From Luteolibacter flavescens (GTDB taxonomy: Bacteria; Verrucomicrobiota; Verrucomicrobiia; Verrucomicrobiales; Akkermansiaceae), in assembly GCF_025950085.1 (NCBI RefSeq), contig NZ_JAPDDS010000010.1, positions 1 through 64,000 on the forward strand: a stretch of DNA of 64,000 nucleotides. Direction: 5' to 3'. Shown here in pieces: positions 28,232 to 36,714 of the stretch. The position numbers and the translations under genes were made by a program. Under the pieces are notes generated by a model. That model was not told the origin of the DNA. It made no database searches and saw only the letters and a list, made by a program, of their open reading frames with translations. The first letter of the stretch is position 1. Every line of letters begins with the position of its first letter.

Positions 28232-29587
28232 TCACACCGCCACCCCGATATCCTCTTTCACCGCCTTCGTGAACTTCTCCACCCACTCCTGCACGGCATC
28301 GGAGTCGCGGTGCTCCACCAGGATGCGGATCTTGTTCTCCGTGCCGGAGTAGCGAATGAGCTGGCGGCCGGCGTCGCCAAAGGCGGCATCGGCTTCCTGC
28401 ATGAGCTTCTGCAGGCCAGGCAAGGTATTGAGCGGCGGCTTCGCGGCCACCTTGAGATTCACCAGCTCCTGCGGGAACTCGCGCATGCAGGCGGCGAGCT
28501 CGGCAAGGGTCGCCTTCTTCTCCTTCATCACACGCAGCACCTGCAGCGCGCTGAGTATGCCGTCGCCCGTGGTGGCGTGATCGGCGAAGATCAGGTGACC
28601 GGAATTCTCACCACCGAAGGAGCCGCCCTTTTCACGCAGCGCCTCGATGACATTGCGGTCGCCCACCGCCGTGGTCAGCACCTCGATGCCCGCGCGGCGC
28701 ATCGCCTCGTGCAGGCCCAGATTGCTCATCACGGTGCAGGCCATGCGATTTCCGCGGAGGCGTCCTTGCTCGTGCAGCGAGAGTGCGGCAAGGGCGAGGA
28801 TGCGGTCGCCGGAAACCGGGGTGCCCGTGGCATCGGTGAAGATAACACGATCGGCATCGCCATCGAAGGAAATGCCGAGATCGGCCCCGTGCAGGCGGAC
28901 CAGATCGCCCGCCGTCTCCGGGTAGAGCGCGCCGCACTTCGCATTGATATTGATGCCGTCCGGCTCGCAGCCGTGCTTGATGACCTCGGCGCCCAGCTCC
29001 TTGAAGATGAGGGGTGCGATGGAATAGGCAGCACCATGACCGCAATCGACCACGATCTTCAAGCCGTGCAGAGAGACATTGTCCGCGGTATGCTTGGCGA
29101 ATTCGATGTAGCGGCCGCGGGCATCGTCGATGCGGTAGGCTTTGCCGATCTTCTCCGGCGACATCGCGCGCGGCTCCGGCTCGTCACCGAGGATGTGGCG
29201 CTCGATGATTTCCTCCAGCGCGTCGGAAAGCTTGTATCCATCCGGCCCGAAGATCTTCAGGCCATTGTCCTCGTAGGGATTGTGCGAGGCCGTGAGCATG
29301 ATGCCCGCGGCGGCACCCATCGACTTCGTCAGGTGGGCGATCGCCGGAGTCGGCAGCGGGCCCGGCAGCAGCACGTCCATGCCCATCGAGACCAGGCCAG
29401 AGGTCAGCGCGGTCTCCAGCATGTAGCCGGAAATGCGGGTGTCCTTGCCGATGACCACGCGGTTGCGGTTGTGGCCCGACGAGCGCAGCACCTGGGCCAC
29501 TGCCTTGCCGGCACGCAGCGCCACTTCCGGGGTGATGGGGAATTCATTTGCCCTGCCACGGATGCCGTCGGTGCCGAAAAGCTTCAT
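28232..29587 (-). CDS. glmM: Phosphoglucosamine mutase GlmM
   Basis: GlmM converts glucosamine-6-phosphate to glucosamine-1-phosphate. The start at 29587 gives the standard MKLFGTDGIRGRAN opening and 451 residues. The phosphoserine loop is TASHNPYEDNG, the metal loop is DGDADR, the sugar-binding motif is GGENSGH, and the phosphate-binding end is RYSGTENKIRI. First gene of the amino-sugar run that ends with glmS; divergent from transaldolase. Confidence 0.97.
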   Translation of the reverse strand: MKLFGTDGIRGRANEFPITPEVALRAGKAVAQVLRSSGHNRNRVVIGKDTRISGYMLETALTSGLVSMGMDVLLPGPLPTPAIAHLTKSMGAAAGIMLTASHNPYEDNGLKIFGPDGYKLSDALEEIIERHILGDEPEPRAMSPEKIGKAYRIDDARGRYIEFAKHTADNVSLHGLKIVVDCGHGAAYSIAPLIFKELGAEVIKHGCEPDGININAKCGALYPETAGDLVRLHGADLGISFDGDADRVIFTDATGTPVSGDRILALAALSLHEQGRLRGNRMACTVMSNLGLHEAMRRAGIEVLTTAVGDRNVIEALREKGGSFGGENSGHLIFADHATTGDGILSALQVLRVMKEKKATLAELAACMREFPQELVNLKVAAKPPLNTLPGLQKLMQEADAAFGDAGRQLIRYSGTENKIRILVEHRDSDAVQEWVEKFTKAVKEDIGVAV

Positions 29588-29708
29588 GGGCGGGACGGTG
29601 GAGGAATTGGCACGGATTGAAAGCTTCGGGTGCAGCAACACGGAATTTTGCGATGGAGTGGCGACACGGACCGCAGGAATCATGCAAATCGGGATAATTT
29701 ATTCAGAA

Positions 29709-29728
29709 ATGTGAAATAACATTCACAT
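29709..29728. promoter_or_regulatory. Inverted repeat in the glmM/tal divergent region
   Basis: ATGTGAA-6 nt-TTCACAT is a perfect 7-bp inverted repeat in an A+T-rich stretch between glmM (start 29587) and the transaldolase gene (start 29865). It is CRP/FNR-like, but TGTGA and TCACA are 8 nt apart instead of the usual 6, so assignment is open. Confidence 0.35.
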
Positions 29729-29864
29729 CCCGCACGCCCTCCCGTGACGCATCTCCCAGTCAGGGAAACGCCATTTGACGTTCCCGCCGCACCGGTATGT
29801 TTCCACGCGGCGGACACTATTTAATCTCGCCTCTCGCATCATTCCGCCCTACCCCGCCCCCGCC

Positions 29865-30824
29865 ATGAGCGCCACGCAACTCGATCAACTCAAGCAGTTC
29901 ACCACCGTCGTCGCCGACACCGGCGATTTCGAGTCGATGAAGGCCTACAAGCCGCAGGACGCGACCACGAATCCCTCGCTGATCCTCCAGGCTGCCGCGA
30001 AGCCGGAATACAAGCACCTCGTGGAGAAAGCCGTGGCCGAGCACAAGGACTCCGGCCTCACCGGCGACGCACTCGTCGAGTCCATCCTGGACCGCATCCT
30101 GATCCTCTTCGGCCTTGAGATCCTCAAGATCGTCCCCGGCCGCGTCTCGACCGAGGTCGATGCCCGCCTGTCCTTCGACACCGAGGGCACCGTCGCCAAG
30201 GCGCACCAACTGATCGACGCCTACGCCAAGGAAGGCATCTCGAAGGACCGCATCCTCATCAAGATCGCCTCCACTTGGGAAGGCATCAAGGCTGCCGAGA
30301 TCCTCGAAAAGGAAGGCATCCACTGCAATCTCACCCTGCTCTTCTCCTTCGCCCAGGCCGTCGCCTGCGCCGAGGCCGGCGTGCAGCTCATCTCGCCTTT
30401 CGTGGGCCGCATCCTCGACTGGTACAAGGCCTCCACCGGCCAGACCTACGAGGGTGATGCCGACCCGGGCGTGGTCTCGGTGAAGCAGATCTACACCTAC
30501 TACAAGAAGTTCGGCTACAAGACCGAGGTCATGGGTGCCTCCTTCCGCAATACCGGCGAAATCACCAGCCTCGCCGGCTGCGACCTGCTCACCATCAGCC
30601 CGGGCCTGCTTGCCGAGCTTGCAGCCTCGACCGAGCCACTCGAGCGCCGCCTGTCCCCGGAAGCATCCGCTTCCGCCGATCTGGAGAAGGTCAGCTTCGA
30701 CGAGAAGTCCTTCCGCTTCGCCCTCAACGAGGACGCGATGGCCACCGAAAAGACCGCCCAAGGCATCCGCGCCTTCTCCGCTGACATCGTGAAGCTGGAG
30801 AAGCTCGTCCAAGAGCTACTCTAA
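29865..30824 (+). CDS. tal: Transaldolase
   Basis: This 319-residue class I transaldolase (TalB type) transfers dihydroxyacetone units in the pentose phosphate pathway. The ATG at 29865 gives [22 protein letters not shown]. Conserved blocks are QDATTNPSL, the Schiff-base Lys in [25 protein letters not shown], and [11 protein letters not shown]. The protein is cytosolic and acts alone here, with a terminator right after it. Confidence 0.98.
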   Translation: MSATQLDQLKQFTTVVADTGDFESMKAYKPQDATTNPSLILQAAAKPEYKHLVEKAVAEHKDSGLTGDALVESILDRILILFGLEILKIVPGRVSTEVDARLSFDTEGTVAKAHQLIDAYAKEGISKDRILIKIASTWEGIKAAEILEKEGIHCNLTLLFSFAQAVACAEAGVQLISPFVGRILDWYKASTGQTYEGDADPGVVSVKQIYTYYKKFGYKTEVMGASFRNTGEITSLAGCDLLTISPGLLAELAASTEPLERRLSPEASASADLEKVSFDEKSFRFALNEDAMATEKTAQGIRAFSADIVKLEKLVQELL

Positions 30825-30847
30825 CGGAATCGACCGAAACTATTTCC

Positions 30848-30883
30848 AAGGCGGGCCCGTTGATTTGGGTCCGCCTTTTCTTT
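30848..30883 (+). terminator. Intrinsic terminator after tal
   Basis: GGCGGGCCC / GGGTCCGCC (one G-U pair) with an 8-nt loop is followed by TTTTCTTT, 24 nt past the stop. Confidence 0.85.
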
Positions 30884-30960
30884 GCGCACCCATTTGTCAT
30901 TTTTCGCACGAATGAATAACTTTCGTGCAATTTTCAACCAAACCATGTGGTATGCGGTTC

Positions 30961-31842
30961 ATGCTCCGCCGCCACTTTCTCGCCACGCTTGCCGCTGCCT
31001 CGGCTCCCCTTTCGCTCCGCGCGCAATCGGCGGCTGCCCCGCTGCCCATCAAGCTCTCGCTGAAATGCGGCATGGCGGACTTCGGGGCGAACCTTGAGGA
31101 GAAATTCCGCATCCTGAAGGAGCTCGGCTACGATGGCGTGGAGCTCGACTCCCCCGGCGGGCAGAACAAAGAGGAAGCTCTCGCCGCCTCAAAGGCGGTC
31201 GGCCTCCCCATCCACGGCGTGGTGGACTCCATCCACTGGAAGACCCGCCTCTCCGACCCCAATGCCTCCGTCCGCGAGGAGGGCCTGAAGGGCCTCCTCA
31301 CCGCCATCCGCGAGAGCCACGCCTGCGGAGGCTCTTCGGTCCTCCTCGTCCCGGGCGTTGTGGACGCAAACACGAACCACGACGACGCCTGCTCGCGCTC
31401 GATCGAGCAGATCCGCAAGGCCCTGCCCATGGCTGCCGAACTCGGCATCCACATCCTAATCGAGAACGTGTGGAACCGGATGTTCTACACCGAGGACGGA
31501 GGCGATGCGCAGTCGGCGGCAAAGCTCGCGGCCTATCTCGATGAGATCGACTCCCCATGGGTCGGCTCCTACTTCGACATCGGCAATCACCAGCGCTTCG
31601 GCAAGCCTGCCGAGTGGATCCGCACGCTGGGCAAGCGGATCGTGAAGCTCGATTGCAAGGACTGGGGAGTGAAGGGTGGCTTCGGAAAGATCGGCGAAGG
31701 TGACGTCGATTGGGCCGAGGTGCGCAAGGTCCTCGCCGAGATCGGCTACACCGGCTGGGCCACCGCCGAGGTCCAGGGCGGCGACCGCGCGGCCTGTGGT
31801 GAGATCCTCGCGCAGATGAAGAGACACCTGGTAGGCGGCTGA
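30961..31842 (+). CDS. Exported sugar phosphate isomerase/epimerase-like protein
   Basis: The chosen ATG gives 293 residues; ATG at 30952 or 30925 would add 3 or 12. The start MLRRHFLATLAAASAPLSLRA has an RR pair and may be a Tat or Sec signal. The rest is a xylose isomerase-like/AP endonuclease 2 TIM barrel: ELGYDGVELDSPG, IHGVVDSIHW, LIENVWNRMF, PWVGSYFDIGNH with metal-binding acidic residues, and a final EVQGGD. Such proteins in Verrucomicrobiota are linked to sugar catabolism, but the substrate is not readable. Confidence 0.87.
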   Translation: MLRRHFLATLAAASAPLSLRAQSAAAPLPIKLSLKCGMADFGANLEEKFRILKELGYDGVELDSPGGQNKEEALAASKAVGLPIHGVVDSIHWKTRLSDPNASVREEGLKGLLTAIRESHACGGSSVLLVPGVVDANTNHDDACSRSIEQIRKALPMAAELGIHILIENVWNRMFYTEDGGDAQSAAKLAAYLDEIDSPWVGSYFDIGNHQRFGKPAEWIRTLGKRIVKLDCKDWGVKGGFGKIGEGDVDWAEVRKVLAEIGYTGWATAEVQGGDRAACGEILAQMKRHLVGG

Positions 31843-31886
31843 CAGGAATGCTCTCCACAAGGCATCAACCGGGTAACCTCATAATT

Positions 31887-33314
31887 TCAGTCCGGTATCT
31901 CTTGCAAGGTCAGCCAGCCCGCGCAGTCCTTATCCTGGCGGCCGTTCGCGAAGCGTAGAGGCTTCCCGTCCTTCAGTGGATTTTTGAGCCGGACTATCAG
32001 ACGCTGCCCCCGTAAATTCTCGGCCTTCGGAGCGATGAACACCCTCTGGTATTCTCGCCCGTCAGGCAGGATTTCAGGCATGTTCCAATTCGTGGCCTGA
32101 CCCAGAATCCGCGTTTCCCGGGTTTGCGGGTCATAGGCGGCAAACTCGGCGGCCCACCGATAGTAGAAAGGTGCCACGCCTGCATTCCGGATCTTCACCT
32201 TCACGCGGAGCTTGCCCTTCTCATCCCGGGAGATGGAAGAAGCCGTAACCTGAAATTCGTAGCCGAGACGCCGCTGGGCACGGAGAGCGTTTTTGTTTCG
32301 GGCCTCGGTGAGAGGACCGGCGAAGATGTCCTCATTCAGCATCCAACTCGCGTGAGTGGCTTCGATACATTCAGAGAGATCCTCGCTCCTCCTGCTGCCT
32401 GCCTTTACCGGGACATTTGGCCACGCATCGAAGATCGTTGCCTGCAATTCAGGCCGGATCTCGCCGCCGATGGCTTTCTCTTTCCAGATCTCCAGCAAAC
32501 CGTTTTCCCGCAGACGGGGCACGAATCCCCATTCGGGGGCCAGGGTCTCGTAAGCAAATGAATCGTCGTGATATCCGAAGCTGGTTTTCAGGTCCAGATT
32601 CGTTGTTCCAGTCGGATTGCGCAAGAGCACCTGCGTTTTGGTGAACGCTTGACGGTAGGCGATCAGCAACCGGTCCCGATTCTCAGCTTTCATCTCCCAT
32701 TTCGGGTCGTGGGGATAGTTGTGCCACTCCCCCCAGAAGCCATAGAGCCCCGCGGTTAGAAAACCGATCCGGGGATCTCCATCATACTTCTTCCCGAAAT
32801 GGCGGATGAAATTCTCCAGCGCTTCAATCAGACGATGGTCATTCCAGTCTGGCGATTTGCTGGCTACGTTATCATTTCCGGCGTCGGTGTAGCTGCGCAT
32901 CGGCACCCCGCGGTCAATCAGATATTGGGGCGTGCCGACAGGCTTGCCGGGATAGTCGAGATAGACCCTGAAAACGGCATGATTGCCTCGTCCCGCGATC
33001 TCCTCAAGCTGCCTCTCGATCGGTTCCCAATCGAACTCATCGTCCCCTTTCTGCAGCTCTCTGAGCGGCACGTAGAACCACTCCATGCTGTGCGGGAATG
33101 ATCGCCGCATGCCGTTTCGATACGGGACCATCCCCTTGAGCGGGTTCTCCTCGATCCCGGCAATTTCAGGCGCGTGAACATCACTTACCCACCTTTCCTC
33201 CTCCCTTTGATCCGCGCGTGCGGACGCGGCAAACCCCAAGGCGACGGCCGCCAGCAACAGAGCCAAACCTCGCCGAATAGTGGCCGATGGAGATGTTGGG
33301 GATAACCGTTGCAT
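31887..33314 (-). CDS. DUF4832-type exported protein with TIM-barrel-like domain
   Basis: The 475-residue protein has a signal peptide (LALLLAAVALGFAASARA). The opening NPLKGMVPYRNGMR, the barrel segments (FRVYLDYPGKPVGTPQYL, GFLTAGLYGFWGEWHN with an acidic residue after W) and the C-terminal beta-sandwich (LRVKVKIRNAGVAPFYYRW) fit DUF4832 proteins, which look like beta-galactosidase-type hydrolases. Enzymatic activity is not proven for the family. It lies downstream of the BPL-N-like gene on the same strand (55 nt apart). Confidence 0.8.
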   Translation of the reverse strand: MQRLSPTSPSATIRRGLALLLAAVALGFAASARADQREEERWVSDVHAPEIAGIEENPLKGMVPYRNGMRRSFPHSMEWFYVPLRELQKGDDEFDWEPIERQLEEIAGRGNHAVFRVYLDYPGKPVGTPQYLIDRGVPMRSYTDAGNDNVASKSPDWNDHRLIEALENFIRHFGKKYDGDPRIGFLTAGLYGFWGEWHNYPHDPKWEMKAENRDRLLIAYRQAFTKTQVLLRNPTGTTNLDLKTSFGYHDDSFAYETLAPEWGFVPRLRENGLLEIWKEKAIGGEIRPELQATIFDAWPNVPVKAGSRRSEDLSECIEATHASWMLNEDIFAGPLTEARNKNALRAQRRLGYEFQVTASSISRDEKGKLRVKVKIRNAGVAPFYYRWAAEFAAYDPQTRETRILGQATNWNMPEILPDGREYQRVFIAPKAENLRGQRLIVRLKNPLKDGKPLRFANGRQDKDCAGWLTLQEIPD

Positions 33315-33369
33315 GACAGAGCACTCGATCCGGTGCCCCCGGCGAAGCCGACGAGGGTTACCTGGCTCC

Positions 33370-34233
33370 CTACTTGATTCCTGATGTCGAAGTTTCAGTA
33401 GCCTCTCCGGACTTCTTCAGCATGGAGGGGAAGACCACCTCATAGCTTATCTTCTCCTCGGCACCCAGCTTTCCTTTCACCACCCAGCGCGCGGCATCGA
33501 CGATCATCGGCGTGTTTCCCATCTTCCACTTGAACTCCGGGTGGGCACTGAAAAGCACATAGCGCCCGTCCCCGAAGGTCCCGGCGAGAATGGCAGGCGT
33601 GCCGGGCATGATGCCGCCTTCATCGCCCTTCCGCTTCACGTCCGTCTCGAAGCTCGCCAATGCCTCGGTCCGCCCGAATCCCGGCGCGTCAGTGATCTTC
33701 CACAGCGGGCCATTCGCATAGAACATCTTCAGCGGTGCCGCGCCTTCGGTTGCGGGCGCAATCGAGACCGTGCCCGATCCCCTCGCCCAGCGGCCATTTT
33801 CCGTATCGATGCACACGGCATTCGCGATCTCGATGTAGCGCAGCGCCTCCGTGTGACCGCGGACGAAGGAGTAGCCACCGGCACAACTTGCTAGGACCCC
33901 GCCGCCCGCCTTCACGAAATTCTCCACCTTCTCCCCGCCATCCGGACCGAGCGCCTTGTTGAAGGCCGTGGCGCTTCCTCCCCCGATGATGAAGATGTCC
34001 AGTTCGTCCAGCGCACCCTCCTTCACCCGCTGCGCGGACACGGCACCCGCGTCCATCCCGGCCTGCTTCAGGATCTTGATGTAGAGGCCCTGGCTCGTAT
34101 TCGGTCCCGGCGTCTCGGCGGAACTGAGGACACCCACGCGGATCGGCTTCGATGCAGCCGACTGATCTTCCCCGGCTGACACGACTGCGGTGAGAATGCC
34201 GAAGAGGAGGGTGAGGCCTTTGGAAAATCGCAT
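33370..34233 (-). CDS. Exported BPL-N/glutamine amidotransferase-like protein
   Basis: The 287-residue protein begins with a signal peptide (FSKGLTLLFGILTAVVSA). The core has a Rossmann/flavodoxin-like pattern: IRVGVLSSAETPGPN, DIFIIGGGSATAF, and GGGVLASCAGGYSF, where Cys sits at the nucleophile elbow as in class I amidotransferase-like and biotin-protein-ligase N-terminal (BPL-N) domains. A substrate is not known. Confidence 0.75.
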   Translation of the reverse strand: MRFSKGLTLLFGILTAVVSAGEDQSAASKPIRVGVLSSAETPGPNTSQGLYIKILKQAGMDAGAVSAQRVKEGALDELDIFIIGGGSATAFNKALGPDGGEKVENFVKAGGGVLASCAGGYSFVRGHTEALRYIEIANAVCIDTENGRWARGSGTVSIAPATEGAAPLKMFYANGPLWKITDAPGFGRTEALASFETDVKRKGDEGGIMPGTPAILAGTFGDGRYVLFSAHPEFKWKMGNTPMIVDAARWVVKGKLGAEEKISYEVVFPSMLKKSGEATETSTSGIK

Positions 34234-34361
34234 GGGATGGAAGTGGATCGACTAACGCGGAAGTGACAGCGGCCCTTTCATTCCAAGATCGGCCGAGGCG
34301 GTCGAGCAGGCCATCGTGACGATCCCGAGAGACGATCGTCCGCGCGCTGTTAGATCCCATG

Positions 34362-34391
34362 AAAAAGGCGGCGACATTCCTGCCGCCGCCT
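34362..34391 (-). terminator. Intrinsic terminator after the GH32 gene
   Basis: On the minus strand AGGCGGCG / CGCCGCCT forms an 8-bp stem with a 10-nt loop followed by a T run, 43 nt beyond the GH32 stop. Confidence 0.75.
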
Positions 34392-34433
34392 CTCGTTGAT
34401 GATGCATTGCGGGCGTCGTGCCCGCCTGCGCCG

Positions 34434-36569
34434 TTACTTCCAGACCGACTTCAAGGTGTGGACCTTGAGGGTGTCGAACTTCACCTCACCGCCATTGGCG
34501 ACGATGCGGATCGGCTTCGTGCCGGGAAGCTGGCGGATGAACTTGCTGACGTAGGTGCCGTTCACGAAGACCTCCATCGACACGGTGTCCACGAAGATGC
34601 GGACATTCAGCTTTCCATCCACGGGAGCCTGCTTGCCGCGGGCGCCGGTGAATTGCTCGTCACCCGGCTTCCAGATCGCGGCGTGGTCGTCGAAGATCCG
34701 GAAACCAACCTCGGAGGCCGTGGTCGCGGCAACGTCGATCACCGCCTCGATCTCATACTGGCCGCCCTTGAATTCCGCGAGCGGATCGACCTGCCCGGAG
34801 CTGAAGGCGAGGCCGTTCAGGTCCTTCGTCGCCGAGCGGATGCCTTCCACTTCCTTCGATGGCTCGGACCACAGGCGGATGCCATCACCCTGTTTGCGCA
34901 GGGTGAAGTCCATCGGCAGGGTCATCTGCAGGTTGAAGGGCATGCCCTGGAAGCCGGCGCCCGTGTCGCGCATCCAGCCGATGTGCACGCGGCGCTTGTC
35001 CGGCGCGTTGTCATAGCTCTGGCCCGCGTAGGCCGCGCCGAAGTAGTGCTGATGTGGCCCGCTCTCGGGCTTGAAGGTCTTCCCGTCGAAGCTGCCGAGC
35101 ATGTACTTGCCCTGCGCACCCCAGGCGATCCAGCGCGTGTTCTTCGCGTCGCCGTCCACTGGCAGCTCAAAGAGGTCCGGGCACTCGCCATCGGTCGGGA
35201 TCTTGTAGTCCGAGGTCTTCTCCCACTTCACCATGTCCGGCGAGGTGTAGATGCCGTAGTCCTCGCCATCGTAGTAGAGCGGCATCACCCAGTGCTTCGA
35301 CGGCTCGTGCCAGAAGATCTTCGGGTCGCGGTTCTCCGCCACCACGTGGGGCAGCACCGGGTTGCCCTTGAACTTCGTGAAGGTCTTGCCGCCATCCTCG
35401 CTGAAGGCCAGCGACTGCACGACCTTGTGGCCCGGCTCGTAGCCGTGGTTGCCATTGGCCGTGTAGGCCAGCACCAGCGAGTCACCCTTCACCGGCAGGG
35501 CCGTGCTGCCCTTCGGGGCGAAGATGCCGGAGCCGGAATACATGTAGCCTTCCTGGTCCGGCTGGAGGCCCGGAGGCTTCTCCTTCCAGTGGAAGAGATC
35601 GCTGCTGACCGCGTGGCCCCAAGTCATGTTGTGCCAGCCGTGGTTGTAGGGATTGTGCTGGTAAAAGAGGTGCCACTGCCCGTCGTGCCACACCATGCCA
35701 TTCGGGTCATTCAGCCAGCCGCGGCGGCTGCTGAAGTGATACTGCGGCCGCAGCTCCTCCTGATAGATGACTTCCTCGCCGGGATAGGTGTCGCTGATCT
35801 TCACCTTTTCCCACGCATCGCCCAGCACGCCGGGGATGGTGCCGGTCACGGTGACCTTGCGGCCCTGGTGATCGGCCAGGTCGGTGAAGACCCAGAAGTC
35901 CGGGTTGTTGGAAAGGCAGATGTCCGCGTAAAGCAGCGGCTTTTCCTCGCCATCAAGCGTGAACCAGAAGCGCTGCCTCTGTGACGGATCGCGCGAGACC
36001 GGCCAGATGAGATAGCGGTCCGTGATGGCAAATTCCTTCTTCAGCTCGAGCGTCTTCGGCGCGTCGCTCTGCACGATGTTGTCCACGTTGATGTGCCCCC
36101 AAGTGCCGGTGCGCTTGTCCGTGATGCGCAGCGAGACGGACTTGCCCGCGAGATCCGCGACATCCCATGTCTGCCAGTCGAGGCGCTCGGAGCCGCCCGG
36201 TTGAGTGTAGCGCCCAGTCGCGGTGCGGACCACCTTGCCATCCAGCAGCAGGTCCATGCAGGTCTCACCGGGGAAGCGGCCGCCGCCGATCAGGAAATTC
36301 AGGAACTTCCGCTCCACCTTGAATTCCGGCGACTCCAGCGTGCCCAGCGCATCATCGCCGCCGTGATAGCCATTCACGAGGCGCTGGCCGATGAAGCCGC
36401 TCACCTGCATCTGCCCGGGCAGCGATCCCGCCACGGGGCCCTTGCCAAAGGCCGAGCCGGTCACCTTCCAGGAGCCGAAGTCTTCACCTTCGAAATCGGC
36501 CACGATCACATCGGTCGCGGCAGCGGACAGGGCGGGCAGGCATAGGAGGGGCAGGAGTAGGAGTCGCAT
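34434..36569 (-). CDS. Secreted GH32 fructan hydrolase (levanase-like)
   Basis: The 711-residue protein has a signal peptide (RLLLLPLLCLPALSAAA), an N-terminal beta-sandwich (about 20-180, carbohydrate-binding-like), then the GH32 five-blade propeller and C-terminal sandwich. Catalytic motifs are WLNDPNG near 288 (nucleophile Asp), RDPK near 411 and ECPDLF near 460 (acid/base Glu). HLFYQHNP is the family block after the first motif. It probably cuts beta-fructans such as levan or inulin outside the cell. It is preceded by the GH13 gene on the same strand and has its own terminator. Confidence 0.95.
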   Translation of the reverse strand: MRLLLLPLLCLPALSAAATDVIVADFEGEDFGSWKVTGSAFGKGPVAGSLPGQMQVSGFIGQRLVNGYHGGDDALGTLESPEFKVERKFLNFLIGGGRFPGETCMDLLLDGKVVRTATGRYTQPGGSERLDWQTWDVADLAGKSVSLRITDKRTGTWGHINVDNIVQSDAPKTLELKKEFAITDRYLIWPVSRDPSQRQRFWFTLDGEEKPLLYADICLSNNPDFWVFTDLADHQGRKVTVTGTIPGVLGDAWEKVKISDTYPGEEVIYQEELRPQYHFSSRRGWLNDPNGMVWHDGQWHLFYQHNPYNHGWHNMTWGHAVSSDLFHWKEKPPGLQPDQEGYMYSGSGIFAPKGSTALPVKGDSLVLAYTANGNHGYEPGHKVVQSLAFSEDGGKTFTKFKGNPVLPHVVAENRDPKIFWHEPSKHWVMPLYYDGEDYGIYTSPDMVKWEKTSDYKIPTDGECPDLFELPVDGDAKNTRWIAWGAQGKYMLGSFDGKTFKPESGPHQHYFGAAYAGQSYDNAPDKRRVHIGWMRDTGAGFQGMPFNLQMTLPMDFTLRKQGDGIRLWSEPSKEVEGIRSATKDLNGLAFSSGQVDPLAEFKGGQYEIEAVIDVAATTASEVGFRIFDDHAAIWKPGDEQFTGARGKQAPVDGKLNVRIFVDTVSMEVFVNGTYVSKFIRQLPGTKPIRIVANGGEVKFDTLKVHTLKSVWK

Positions 36570-36714
36570 TGGGATAGGTATCGGATTTCGTGTCGTTCTG
36601 GCCGCCCAGAAACGAAACCTGTGACCTCATTGCTATCGTGCGACACTACATTTCGGAAAGTAATTGTAAGGACAGATCACCCAACCTGAAAAGCTCATCC
36701 TTGCCAATCCCGGC

